Assembly (NCBI GenBank): GCA_021325035.1
Contig: JAJPHW010000231.1
Location: 1-35,547 of the forward strand
From: Terriglobia bacterium
GTDB taxonomy: Bacteria > Acidobacteriota > Terriglobia > Terriglobales > Acidobacteriaceae
Direction: 5' to 3'
DNA: 35,547 nucleotides
Positions 1-7,742 of the stretch are shown here, in pieces (the first letter of the stretch is position 1; every line of letters begins with the position of its first letter). A model generated the notes under the pieces. The model did no database searches and was not told the origin of the DNA. It saw only the letters and a program-made list of their open reading frames with translations. Position numbers and translations under genes: made by a program.

Positions 1-2
1 AT

Positions 3-359
3 CAATGGCACGCGGAATTGGTCGCGAAGCGATCGAATAATACCGGTGAAAATGAGTTCCGGGAGGCTTTGGGCAAGAAGTTCATTGTGGGAGAAATCAA
101 AGCGATTAACGGATTGCAGCTCACGATTTTGCGGCCCGATGGTGTGGCGCAGACAATCGCAGTGGATGAAAATACTTCGTTTCATAAACAGGGCGAGAGC
201 GTAACTTTGGCGGATTTCAATGTTGGCGATAAAGTCTTCGGCCGCGGCGAAATGAAAAGCGATATTTTTGTGCCTGCAGTACTGGGTTGGGGCGACCCCA
301 TGAGCATGTTCGGTGGGCAGAGTGCGCCGCCTCCAACTGATAAGCCAAAAGGCAAGTGA
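3..359 (+). CDS. DUF5666-like protein, 3' end only
   Basis: The reading frame is open from base 3 through a TGA at 357-359, so the gene begins outside the window; the TTG at base 18 is internal to an open frame and is probably not the start. The visible 118 residues contain a small beta-rich unit (VGEIKAINGLQLTI, then AVDENTSF, then NVGDKVFGRGEM) with the spacing of DUF5666-type OB-like repeats, and a Pro/Lys-rich tail ending in PKGK. No enzymatic motif is visible. It lies about 50 bases upstream of the TonB-dependent receptor on the same strand, so it may be its operon partner. Function unknown; the family call is from pattern and is moderate. Confidence 0.6.
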   Translation, partial: QWHAELVAKRSNNTGENEFREALGKKFIVGEIKAINGLQLTILRPDGVAQTIAVDENTSFHKQGESVTLADFNVGDKVFGRGEMKSDIFVPAVLGWGDPMSMFGGQSAPPPTDKPKGK

Positions 360-408
360 GCCCGATTAAAAAATCCAAGAGCGAAATTTGGAAGTGAGCA
401 AGCTAAGA

Positions 409-3400
409 ATGGGAATTTGGGCTCGCCTTTTTATCACGCTAATATTGGGATGTGCTGGATTGGCGCAAACGGCCGACGCTGGCTCGAATCAAACAACTCC
501 ATCGACCCCATCTCAAACAACTTCGGGTCAGTCAGCACCAGCGCAATCACCCGCAGGAACTATCCACGGAATCGTCAAATCCGGGAATATGCCTTTGCCC
601 GGAGTTACAGTCACGGCGACGAACACGCTCACTGGTCAGAAAGTGACAACCTGGACGGATGTAGATGGGTCTTACTCATTGCAAGTGCCGTCCAACGGGC
701 GATATGTCTTGCGGACACAGATGGCAGCTTTCGCGCCTTCCACGCAGGAAGTGCTGATCAATGCAACGAACCAGGATGCAACGGCGAATCTTGAACCGGT
801 ACTCCAATCGCGCGCGCAGGATGCGACGCAGGCGCAACAGAAACAAGCCGCCGCGATTGGACGGGGATTCCAAACATTGTCCGTGTTGCAAAGCGCCTCT
901 TCCACAGAGCTAGCCGCGAGCGGCGGTAACGATATTGTCCCGTCCGGGATTTCGATTCCTGGATTATCTGCCAACGGAGCCACGGAATCGGTTTCGGTGT
1001 CTGGCAATAACTCAAGTCCTTTTTCGACAATGAGTAGTGATGAAATGCGTGCGCGTTTTAATGAAATGCGCCCATCCGGCGGCGGCCTTGGTGGATTCGG
1101 GGGAGGATTTGGTGGTGGAGGTTTCGGGCCGGGTGGAGGCGGTCCGCCACGCGGCATGTTCGGCCGCGGATTTAACTTTAACCAGCCGCACGGGAGCATT
1201 TATTACAGCGTGGGGGATTCCGCGCTGAATGCCTCACCCTTCTCTCTCACCGGTCAGCCCGTGGTTAAACCTGGATATTTGCAACAACGTTTTGGTGTGA
1301 CGATTGGTGGGCCACTAAAAATCCCCGGTATTTATAAGGGCAGCGACAAAACTTTCTTTTTCATGAATTACAACGGTGCGCGCGGGGAAAATCCTTTTGA
1401 CCAATTCTCCACCGTGCCGACACTTTTGGAGCGTGCAGGAGATTTTTCTCAGACCACCTATACGTCTGGTGCGAACGCAGGGCAACCAGTTCAGATATTC
1501 GATCCAAATACAGGAACGCAATTTCCCAATAACACGATTACGTCTATCAGCCCACAGGCGCAAGCCTTACTTGCGTACATTCCTGTACCGAATCTGCCCG
1601 GCACAACGCAAAATTTTCATCGTGTGGTTGCTACGACTAATGACAGTGATGATTTCAACATTCGCTTGATTCGCTCGCTGGGTGGGACGAGCGCCGGACC
1701 GCGTGCCAACGGTCCGCGGAACAGTCTGATTTTCGGCTTTCACTACCACGGATCGAGCAATGACATCACGAACCCTTTTCCCAGCGTGGGTGGCAACACT
1801 TCGGTGCGCGATTTCGATGTCCCCATTAGCTATGTGCGTACGTTTGGGAAAATTACTAACAGTCTTCGCTTTGACTTCAATCGCAGCCGCACGAAAACGC
1901 AAAATCTCTATGCTTTTTCGCAGGATGTTGCCGCGAATGTTGGGATTGGCGGAGTTTCGACGAATCCTTTTGACTGGGGGTTGCCGACGCTTTCCTTTAC
2001 AAATTTTGCGGCATTGCAGGACACAAATCCCAGCCTCGTCCGCGACCAGACTTTTTCATATTCCGATAATGTGGTGTGGACGCACGGGAAGCATACATGG
2101 CGATGGGGAGGAGATTTTCGGCGCATTCAGTTGAATACTGAAGGAGATAGTAATTCGCGGGGATCGTTTATTTTCACCGGATTGAATACTTCGCAACTTG
2201 ATAGCTCCGGCAAAGCAATCGCCGGCACAGGATATGATTTTGCCGACTTTTTGCTGGGTTTTGCTCAACAAACATCGGTCCAATATGGAGCAAACAACTA
2301 TCATTTCCGCGGGAATTCATGGGATTTGTACCTGCAAGATGAATGGAAACTGCGCGGGAACCTGACACTGAATCTTGGCGTGCGTTACGAGTATGTTTCG
2401 CCATTTACAGAAATCGATAACCGCATTGCGAATCTCGATCTATCTCCCGGCGTATTAAATGATTCAAGCAACGCGCAGGTTGACGTTGTTTTGCCGGGGC
2501 AGGCGGGCACGTTCCAGGGAAAATATCCAACCACTTTGGTGCGGCCAGATCGTGATAATTTTGCCCCCCGCGTTGGCATTGCCTGGAAGCCTCTTTCGAA
2601 GACTGTGGTTCGGGCTGGGTATGGCATTAACTACAATACGGGCGCTTACCAAACCATCGCGCAGGATCTGGCTTTTCAACCGCCTTTCGCGCTTGCACAG
2701 ACGAATGTACAGGCGACCGCGGGCCCTTTAACGCTCGCGAACGGCTTTCCGACTCCGATTCCAGGAACGATCACGAATAGCTATGCAGTGGATCCGAATT
2801 ACCGGCTGGGCTATGTGCAGATTCGAAATTTAGATATTCAACAAGAAATTCGCCCGACTTTAATCATGAATGTGGACTACACCGGAACCAAAGGATCAAG
2901 ACTCGATATTCTCTCCGATCCTAACCGAAGTCTCGCGGGAATTCGCATTGCGAATGTGCAGGCATTCAACTATGAAGAATCTGCTGGGAGCTCGAGCGCT
3001 AATGCCGGATCAGTTCGCATTCGCAAGCGACTACAAAATGGAGTTTCTGTTGGAGGTACCTACACTTTTTCGAAATCCATTGACGACGCCTCCACGATTG
3101 GGGGAGGAACAACTTCGAGCGGGAATTCTGCTGGTTTAGGTGCTGGAGGCACCGGTCCTCCCGGTGGAGGGAGTGGAGGAGCCAGCAATACAGGATCGTC
3201 GCAACTGGCTCAGAATCCCTTCAATCTAGCGGGCGAACGGGGACTATCCAGTTTCAATCAGACGCAACGTTTTACGGGGGATTTTCTCTGGGAGTTGCCA
3301 TTTGGCCATGATCATAAATGGCTCAATAACGCGACGGCGTGGCGCGCGATTTTTGGAGATTGGCAATGGAGCGGAGACTGGACCGTTGCTTCTGGGCTGC

Positions 3401-3819
3401 CATTCACTCCACGCATCCTTGGCAGCTTCAGCGACGTGAACAGTGGTACAAACGGCACCCTAAGACCGGATCTAACTGGAGAGTCCATCAGCATCTCAAA
3501 TCCCAGCATAGGAAGGTGGTTCAATACTGCTGCGTTCGTCGCTCCGCCTACGGATCAGAATGGCAATACTTTGCAGTACGGCAACGCCCGGCGGAACAGC
3601 ATTATTGGGCCAGGATCGCACGTTGCCGATATGGCATTCACCAAATTGTTTCCACTAAAGGAATCGCGGGTGCTTGAATTTCGCGCACAACTGAGCAACG
3701 TTTTTAATACGCCCCAATACAACACGATTGACACGGTGCTCAATTCGCCCACTTTCGGACAGGTCACGGGTGTGGGATCCATGCGCACCGTGCTTATGAG
3801 CGCGAGGTTCCGCTTCTGA
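409..3819 (+). CDS. TonB-dependent receptor, Oar-like, with carboxypeptidase-regulatory domain
   Basis: Large outer-membrane beta-barrel receptor of about 1136 residues, probably taking up a large or polymeric substrate with energy from TonB; the substrate cannot be read from sequence. A signal peptide (MGIWARLFITLILGCAGLAQ) precedes a Thr/Ser/Pro/Gln linker. A carboxypeptidase-regulatory beta-sandwich follows at about residues 50-130 (GTIHGIVKSG, PGVTVTATN, TDVDGSYSLQVP). A Gly-rich tract sits near residues 224-250 (bases 1078-1158), then the plug and barrel. A second Gly/Ser-rich insertion occurs at about bases 3100-3200. The C-terminus ends in ARFRF, with the terminal Phe typical of BAM-inserted barrels. 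ATG 409 was chosen because it begins the signal peptide; GTG 394 and TTG 388 are in frame. The VWA gene follows after 10 bases. Confidence 0.9.
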   Translation: MGIWARLFITLILGCAGLAQTADAGSNQTTPSTPSQTTSGQSAPAQSPAGTIHGIVKSGNMPLPGVTVTATNTLTGQKVTTWTDVDGSYSLQVPSNGRYVLRTQMAAFAPSTQEVLINATNQDATANLEPVLQSRAQDATQAQQKQAAAIGRGFQTLSVLQSASSTELAASGGNDIVPSGISIPGLSANGATESVSVSGNNSSPFSTMSSDEMRARFNEMRPSGGGLGGFGGGFGGGGFGPGGGGPPRGMFGRGFNFNQPHGSIYYSVGDSALNASPFSLTGQPVVKPGYLQQRFGVTIGGPLKIPGIYKGSDKTFFFMNYNGARGENPFDQFSTVPTLLERAGDFSQTTYTSGANAGQPVQIFDPNTGTQFPNNTITSISPQAQALLAYIPVPNLPGTTQNFHRVVATTNDSDDFNIRLIRSLGGTSAGPRANGPRNSLIFGFHYHGSSNDITNPFPSVGGNTSVRDFDVPISYVRTFGKITNSLRFDFNRSRTKTQNLYAFSQDVAANVGIGGVSTNPFDWGLPTLSFTNFAALQDTNPSLVRDQTFSYSDNVVWTHGKHTWRWGGDFRRIQLNTEGDSNSRGSFIFTGLNTSQLDSSGKAIAGTGYDFADFLLGFAQQTSVQYGANNYHFRGNSWDLYLQDEWKLRGNLTLNLGVRYEYVSPFTEIDNRIANLDLSPGVLNDSSNAQVDVVLPGQAGTFQGKYPTTLVRPDRDNFAPRVGIAWKPLSKTVVRAGYGINYNTGAYQTIAQDLAFQPPFALAQTNVQATAGPLTLANGFPTPIPGTITNSYAVDPNYRLGYVQIRNLDIQQEIRPTLIMNVDYTGTKGSRLDILSDPNRSLAGIRIANVQAFNYEESAGSSSANAGSVRIRKRLQNGVSVGGTYTFSKSIDDASTIGGGTTSSGNSAGLGAGGTGPPGGGSGGASNTGSSQLAQNPFNLAGERGLSSFNQTQRFTGDFLWELPFGHDHKWLNNATAWRAIFGDWQWSGDWTVASGLPFTPRILGSFSDVNSGTNGTLRPDLTGESISISNPSIGRWFNTAAFVAPPTDQNGNTLQYGNARRNSIIGPGSHVADMAFTKLFPLKESRVLEFRAQLSNVFNTPQYNTIDTVLNSPTFGQVTGVGSMRTVLMSARFRF

Positions 3820-3829
3820 GGAGCTTGCC

Positions 3830-5938
3830 ATGACATTTCATTCCATTCGAAACTTACTCCGGAAATCGCTGATTGGGGTCCTGCAATTTTCTCTACTCGC
3901 GTTGCCGATGCCAATTTCTGCACAGGATGCCGACTATGTCATGAAAGTGCAGACAGAAATTGTGCTGGTTAACGTTACAGTGCGCGACAAAAACGGCAAT
4001 CTTGTACGTGATCTTAAGCAGGAAGATTTCAATTTGCAGGAGGACGGAAAAGGGCAGCACATCGTCTCCTTTGATCAGGAAAATACCGACGCTATTCCTG
4101 CTACGGATGTTGCCCAGGTACAGCTTCTAAAAAATGTAAATCTGGCGAATGTGGCCACGCAGCCAGCAGGCACTCCAAGCGATTCAAAGGCTCAGTTCAA
4201 AGATCGCCGGCTCATTGTTCTTTTTTTTGATATCTCTAGCATGGAACCGGATGAGATTGACCACTCGGCCCAGGCAGCACTGAAATACGTGGACAAACAA
4301 ATGTCGCCTGCGGACTTGGTTTCGATTGTGTCGCTGGGCAACACGATTACCGTAAATCAGGACTTTACTTCCGATCACGACCAGCTCAAGAAAGTATTGG
4401 CTGGGTTTAGCTCGAGCAGTGGGCAGGGTTTTGAAGCTGGTACTACTGGAACGACTGAGGGGACCCAGGACACAGGACAGTCTTTTACCGCTGACGATAC
4501 GGAATACAACATTTTTAACACTGACCGGCGTTTGGAAGCCTTACGTGCGATCGCAAAGCAACTCGAGCATGTGGATCAAAAGAAGTCACTGATCTATTTT
4601 TCCAGCGGTATGGATCGCACTGGAATTGAAAATCAATCGGAACTGCGGGCGGCGATCAACGCCGCTGTGCGTGCCAATCTCGCTATTTACACGATGGATA
4701 TCCGTGGCCTGCAAGCCATTGTCGCGGGCGGCGAGGCGCAGAATGCCAGCCTGCGCGGATCGTCTGTCTATTCCGGCCAAGCGCAGTTGAGCGCATACGA
4801 TAGCAACTTCAGTTCGCAAGAAACATTGGTGACACTGGCCGGCGATACCGGTGGGAAGGCGTTTCTTGATTCCAACGATTTCAGCAAGGTATTCAAAGGT
4901 GTCCAGGATGACACCGCGAGTTATTATGTGCTCGGCTACCACAGCACAAACGCTGCGCGGGATGGCAAGTATCGTAGAATTTCCGTCAGCTTAAATCGAC
5001 CGGGGTTGAAGCTTGAATATCGCCGCGGCTATTATGCGCCAGCCGATTATCAACACTCCAACAAAGACGACCGGGAGCGGCAATTAGAAGAACAGTTAGC
5101 GTCTGATTTGCCCGCCACCGATCTGCCTCTTTATATGAGTGCGGGGTATTTTCGCATCGCCGACAATAAATTTTTTGTTCCCATTTCTTTGGTCGTGCCG
5201 GGATCGGAAATTCCGTTTGTCAGCAAGAGCAATCAAGATAAAGCAACGTTGGATGTAATAGGCACGGCGACTGACAGTAATAAACGTCAAGTCGGAGACC
5301 TTCGTGACACCGTAAAGCTTTCGGTTGGGACTTCCGCGCAAGTTAAACAAAAGAATGTGCAATACAATAACAGCTTTTTGCTGATTCCCGGGCAGTATCA
5401 CTTGAAGTTTGTCGTACGGGAGAACCAGACCGGACGCATGGGGTCGTTCGAGACTGATATCACTGTTCCTGATCTCAAACCACAACCGTTGCGCATGAGT
5501 TCCGTTGTCCTGTCTAGTCAGGTTCAGCCGGCCGATAAGAAAGCCGCCTCGAACGATCCGCTCATTCATGACGGCTCAGAAATCGTTCCCAGCGTGACCC
5601 ATGTTTTTGCCAGCGGCCAACATCTATATCTTTACTATGAGGTCTATGATCCCGGAAGGGAATCGGAGAAGAAGGGCGATCAGAGCAACGCAAAGCAGCC
5701 GGGAGGAATTCACGTCCTCAGCAACGTTGCATTCTTTCAAGGGAAGGTAAAGGCTTATGAGAGCCCACTCGTGGAAGTTTCTCAGCCGACGTCAAAAGAT
5801 GGTAAAACCGCTGCATTCCAGCTTGATATTCCACTTACGCAGCTAAAACCGGGTTTCTACACCTGTCAGGTGAATGTTGTGGATGACGCAGCTGGGCATT
5901 TTTTATTCCCGCGTTTAGGTCTGCTGGTTCGGCAATGA
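3830..5938 (+). CDS. VWFA-related Acidobacterial domain protein (TIGR03436 type)
   Basis: Secreted or periplasmic 702-residue protein with a von Willebrand factor A-like domain. A signal peptide ends near LPMPISAQ (about residue 32). Next comes a beta domain (TEIVLVNVTVRDKNGNLVRD, LKQEDFNLQEDG) typical of this family. The VWA core starts at RRLIVLFFDISSM (about 126-138), where the metal-site DxSxS reads DISSM. It continues through SLIYFSSGMDR, NLAIYTMDIRGL and YVLGYHS, the last being the usual end of the family's VWA domain. The C-terminal half is beta-rich with no recognised motif. The start is supported by a GAGGAG ribosome site 6-7 bases upstream. It lies 10 bases behind the receptor, so the two are probably co-transcribed; a protein-interaction role at the envelope is inferred. 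The gene ends two bases before a convergent gene. Confidence 0.88.
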   Translation: MTFHSIRNLLRKSLIGVLQFSLLALPMPISAQDADYVMKVQTEIVLVNVTVRDKNGNLVRDLKQEDFNLQEDGKGQHIVSFDQENTDAIPATDVAQVQLLKNVNLANVATQPAGTPSDSKAQFKDRRLIVLFFDISSMEPDEIDHSAQAALKYVDKQMSPADLVSIVSLGNTITVNQDFTSDHDQLKKVLAGFSSSSGQGFEAGTTGTTEGTQDTGQSFTADDTEYNIFNTDRRLEALRAIAKQLEHVDQKKSLIYFSSGMDRTGIENQSELRAAINAAVRANLAIYTMDIRGLQAIVAGGEAQNASLRGSSVYSGQAQLSAYDSNFSSQETLVTLAGDTGGKAFLDSNDFSKVFKGVQDDTASYYVLGYHSTNAARDGKYRRISVSLNRPGLKLEYRRGYYAPADYQHSNKDDRERQLEEQLASDLPATDLPLYMSAGYFRIADNKFFVPISLVVPGSEIPFVSKSNQDKATLDVIGTATDSNKRQVGDLRDTVKLSVGTSAQVKQKNVQYNNSFLLIPGQYHLKFVVRENQTGRMGSFETDITVPDLKPQPLRMSSVVLSSQVQPADKKAASNDPLIHDGSEIVPSVTHVFASGQHLYLYYEVYDPGRESEKKGDQSNAKQPGGIHVLSNVAFFQGKVKAYESPLVEVSQPTSKDGKTAAFQLDIPLTQLKPGFYTCQVNVVDDAAGHFLFPRLGLLVRQ

Positions 5939-5940
5939 CA

Positions 5941-7074
5941 TCAGCCTCTCGCCATCGGTAACCCATCCCAAACGCGCCAGAAGGTCTGCATCTCGTCGGG
6001 CTTGCCAAAGGAAACGCGCAAAAAATTCGGCATGGCGGGGAATTCCCGACCGACTAAAATTTTGTTTTCTTTGAAATAGCTGACGACATCGTTTACCGGG
6101 CGATTGGCGTTCATCATGGCAAAATTCGCCTGCGAGTCAATCGCCTGAATGCCACGCGCTTTGGCTTGATCGAGGAAGAACTGCCTTGCTGAAGCATTTC
6201 GCTTGATCGCTTCCTGCATGCCTTTTTGATCGCTCAAGGCTGTGACTCCTACGCGTACTGCAATCGCATTGATGCTGTCCTCGGTGATGAATGGTTCCAT
6301 GCGATTGACGACATCTTTCGAAGCAACGGCGTAACCCAGACGCAATCCTGCCAGCCCATAAACCTTGGAAAAAGTGCGGCAAACGATGATGCGTTCATCC
6401 CGTGCGGGCTGATCGAGAAACGAAGTGTAAGCAGCGCTGGGACTTACGAAGTGGTGATATGCCTCATCCAGAACTACGTGCCAGTTGGCAGGGAGCTTGC
6501 CGAGAAATGCTTCCAAGTCTTTGCGCGGGGTGAGCGAGCCGGTCGGATTATTGGGATTGCAAATATAAACCAGCCCCTCCGATTGTCCTGTATGCGCAAG
6601 CATCGCGTCGAGATCGTGGGCATATTGAGGGGTAAGTGGCACTGAAATTACCTCCGCTCCACTCAAGCGCGCATAGTGCGCAATTGCCTCATAGGTCGGA
6701 GCAGCTTGCACCAACCGTTTGCCGGGTCCGCAAAATGTTGCGGCTGCAACGCGAAGAATCTCCGTGGAACCACAGCCAAGGAGAACCTGCTCACTATGCA
6801 GTCCATGGTGTGTGGCAATCGCGTCGGTCAAATCGCCATATTCGCGATAGGGATAGCGGTTGGCTGCAACCAACGCATCCTGCATTGCGTAGGTGACCTT
6901 CTGCGAGGGTCCGTAAGGATTTTCGTTGCTGTTTAGGCGAATGAAGTTATCAGAACCGCTCCGTGGCGGTTCGAACATCGCAGCGGAAGCCAGATTAACG
7001 AGAGCACCGCTAGTTGCGGTCGCGGCGGCGCCTGCCCCGAATATGCGAAAGAAGTTTCTACGCGAAAGCTGCAT
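5941..7074 (-). CDS. Tat-signal PLP aminotransferase, histidinol-phosphate aminotransferase-like
   Basis: Fold-type I PLP aminotransferase of 377 residues, closest by motif to HisC. It shows LNSNENPYGPS near the N-terminus, NPNNPTG at about 173-179, DEAYHHF at 203-209, and the Schiff-base lysine in TFSKVYGLAGLRLGY (Lys237). The first residues, MQLSRRNFFRIFGAGAAATA, carry a twin-arginine motif followed by a hydrophobic stretch and an A-S-A cleavage-like site near residue 31. The enzyme is therefore probably exported folded, with its cofactor. ATG 7074 was chosen because it places the RR motif at the N-terminus; longer in-frame extensions look non-coding. No his genes are nearby, so a role in histidine synthesis is doubtful and the substrate is unknown. 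Its 3' end is convergent with the VWA gene, 2 bases apart. Confidence 0.87.
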   Translation of the reverse strand: MQLSRRNFFRIFGAGAAATATSGALVNLASAAMFEPPRSGSDNFIRLNSNENPYGPSQKVTYAMQDALVAANRYPYREYGDLTDAIATHHGLHSEQVLLGCGSTEILRVAAATFCGPGKRLVQAAPTYEAIAHYARLSGAEVISVPLTPQYAHDLDAMLAHTGQSEGLVYICNPNNPTGSLTPRKDLEAFLGKLPANWHVVLDEAYHHFVSPSAAYTSFLDQPARDERIIVCRTFSKVYGLAGLRLGYAVASKDVVNRMEPFITEDSINAIAVRVGVTALSDQKGMQEAIKRNASARQFFLDQAKARGIQAIDSQANFAMMNANRPVNDVVSYFKENKILVGREFPAMPNFLRVSFGKPDEMQTFWRVWDGLPMARG

Positions 7075-7145
7075 ATATAAAACTGCACGAAATAACCACA
7101 ATCCTCGCAAATTTAGGTAAATTATGCCAGTTAGAATGTTGGCCG

Positions 7146-7196
7146 TACGTCGGTCTTGCGTCAGGGTGGCGATTCTGGTAACGTGCGTCCGACGTA
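7146..7196. repeat. 8-bp perfect inverted repeat in divergent promoter gap
   Basis: TACGTCGG at 7146-7153 is matched by CCGACGTA at 7189-7196, with a 35-base spacer. It lies between the minus-strand aminotransferase and the plus-strand zinc-ribbon gene, 25 bases before the latter's start. It could be a spaced operator or the closing stem of a leader RNA structure; neither is proven. Confidence 0.4.
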
Positions 7197-7221
7197 AACA
7201 ACGAGGAAATCGGGAGGATCT

Positions 7222-7658
7222 ATGGCGTTTTGCTCTGGGTGTGGTGCACAAGTTGCGGATGGAGCTGCATTTTGTCCCGCATGCGGACGGGGAATGGGGC
7301 AGGCGACTTCAGTTCCTGCCAATGCTGGAGGTCTCGCCGATAACATCGCCGGAGCGCTCGCTTATGTGACGATTATGCGATTATCTTCCTTGTGATTGAG
7401 CCTTTCAACCGAAGCAGGTTTGTGCGCTTCCATGCTTTTCAATCGATTTTCTTTGCGCTGACTTGGTCCGTTCTTTGGATCGTTTTGAACATCGTAGTTC
7501 ATATACCCATCTTCGGTTGGTTAACCGTGCTTCTATGGCCGATTGTTGGGCTCGCGGGATTTATTATTTGGCTGGTTCTTATACTGAAAGCTTTTCAGAA
7601 CCAGATGTTTAAGCTTCCAGTCATTGGCGATCTTGCCGAAAAGCAGGCCCAGGCCTAG
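7222..7658 (+). pseudogene. Zinc-ribbon plus DUF4870-like membrane protein gene, split by frameshift
   Basis: ATG 7222 has a strong GGGAGG ribosome site and opens a frame encoding a CxxC...CxxC zinc ribbon (FCSGCGAQ, FCPACGRG), then GGLADNIAGALAYVTI. That frame stops at TGA 7393-7395 after 57 residues. The other half continues in a different frame: AIIFLVIEPFN, RFVRFHAFQS, two or three membrane segments, and FKLPVIGDLAEKQAQA, ending at TAG 7658. The two halves match the layout of one known family (zinc ribbon followed by a DUF4870-like membrane domain). The break falls near bases 7372-7378, where a few bases seem to be missing compared with the usual sequence (a T-I-I-P-A-I-I-F pattern, from memory). 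It may be a true inactivating deletion or a sequencing/assembly error. The stop and the next frame's GTG overlap as GTGA, so re-initiation is conceivable. Confidence 0.7.
7392..7658 (+). CDS. DUF4870-like membrane domain, C-terminal fragment of the split gene
   Basis: Open frame of 88 residues from GTG 7392 that would encode the membrane half of the interrupted gene. It begins with the family's loop (IEPFNRSRFVRFHAFQS). Two hydrophobic helices follow, roughly residues 17-36 and 40-65, around a GWLTVLLWPIVGLAGFIIWL stretch. It ends in a conserved-looking tail (FKLPVIGDLAEKQ). There is no purine-rich ribosome site before GTG 7392; its overlap with the upstream stop codon (GTGA) is the only hint of translation by coupling. 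If made alone, this would be a small membrane protein without the zinc ribbon. Confidence 0.5.
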   Translation: MIEPFNRSRFVRFHAFQSIFFALTWSVLWIVLNIVVHIPIFGWLTVLLWPIVGLAGFIIWLVLILKAFQNQMFKLPVIGDLAEKQAQA

Positions 7659-7685
7659 ACCACTATTCATCGCCCTCTTTCGATT

Positions 7686-7707
7686 CAGCCTGTTTACTGA
7701 TAGGCTG
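7686..7707 (+). terminator. Weak stem-loop after the split zinc-ribbon gene
   Basis: CAGCCT (7686-7691) and AGGCTG (7702-7707) form a 6-bp stem with a 10-base loop, followed by a moderately T-rich TTGAATTCTATTT. It sits 28 bases after the stop of the split gene and 36 bases before the DHH gene. The loop is long and the T-tract is interrupted, so this is only a possible terminator. Confidence 0.22.
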
Positions 7708-7742
7708 TTGAATTCTATTTCACGCTGAATAGGGAGCGATGC

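Noticed and set aside
672-1199. Proline-rich minus-strand ORF of 175 residues
   Set aside because: It is the antisense of the Gly-rich tract and N-terminal domain of the receptor; poly-Gly codons read as poly-Pro on the other strand.
5096-5569. Minus-strand ORF of 157 residues
   Set aside because: It lies wholly inside the VWA gene, has no recognisable motif, and the plus-strand frame is continuous.
5941-7074. Assignment as DapC for the lysine route
   Set aside because: The motifs fit the HisC-like group, the gene is 17 kb from the dap operon, and it carries an export signal, whereas the pathway is cytosolic.
7075-7251. N-terminal extension of the aminotransferase to base 7251
   Set aside because: The added residues are Arg/Thr-rich and unlike the family, and they would bury the Tat signal inside the protein.
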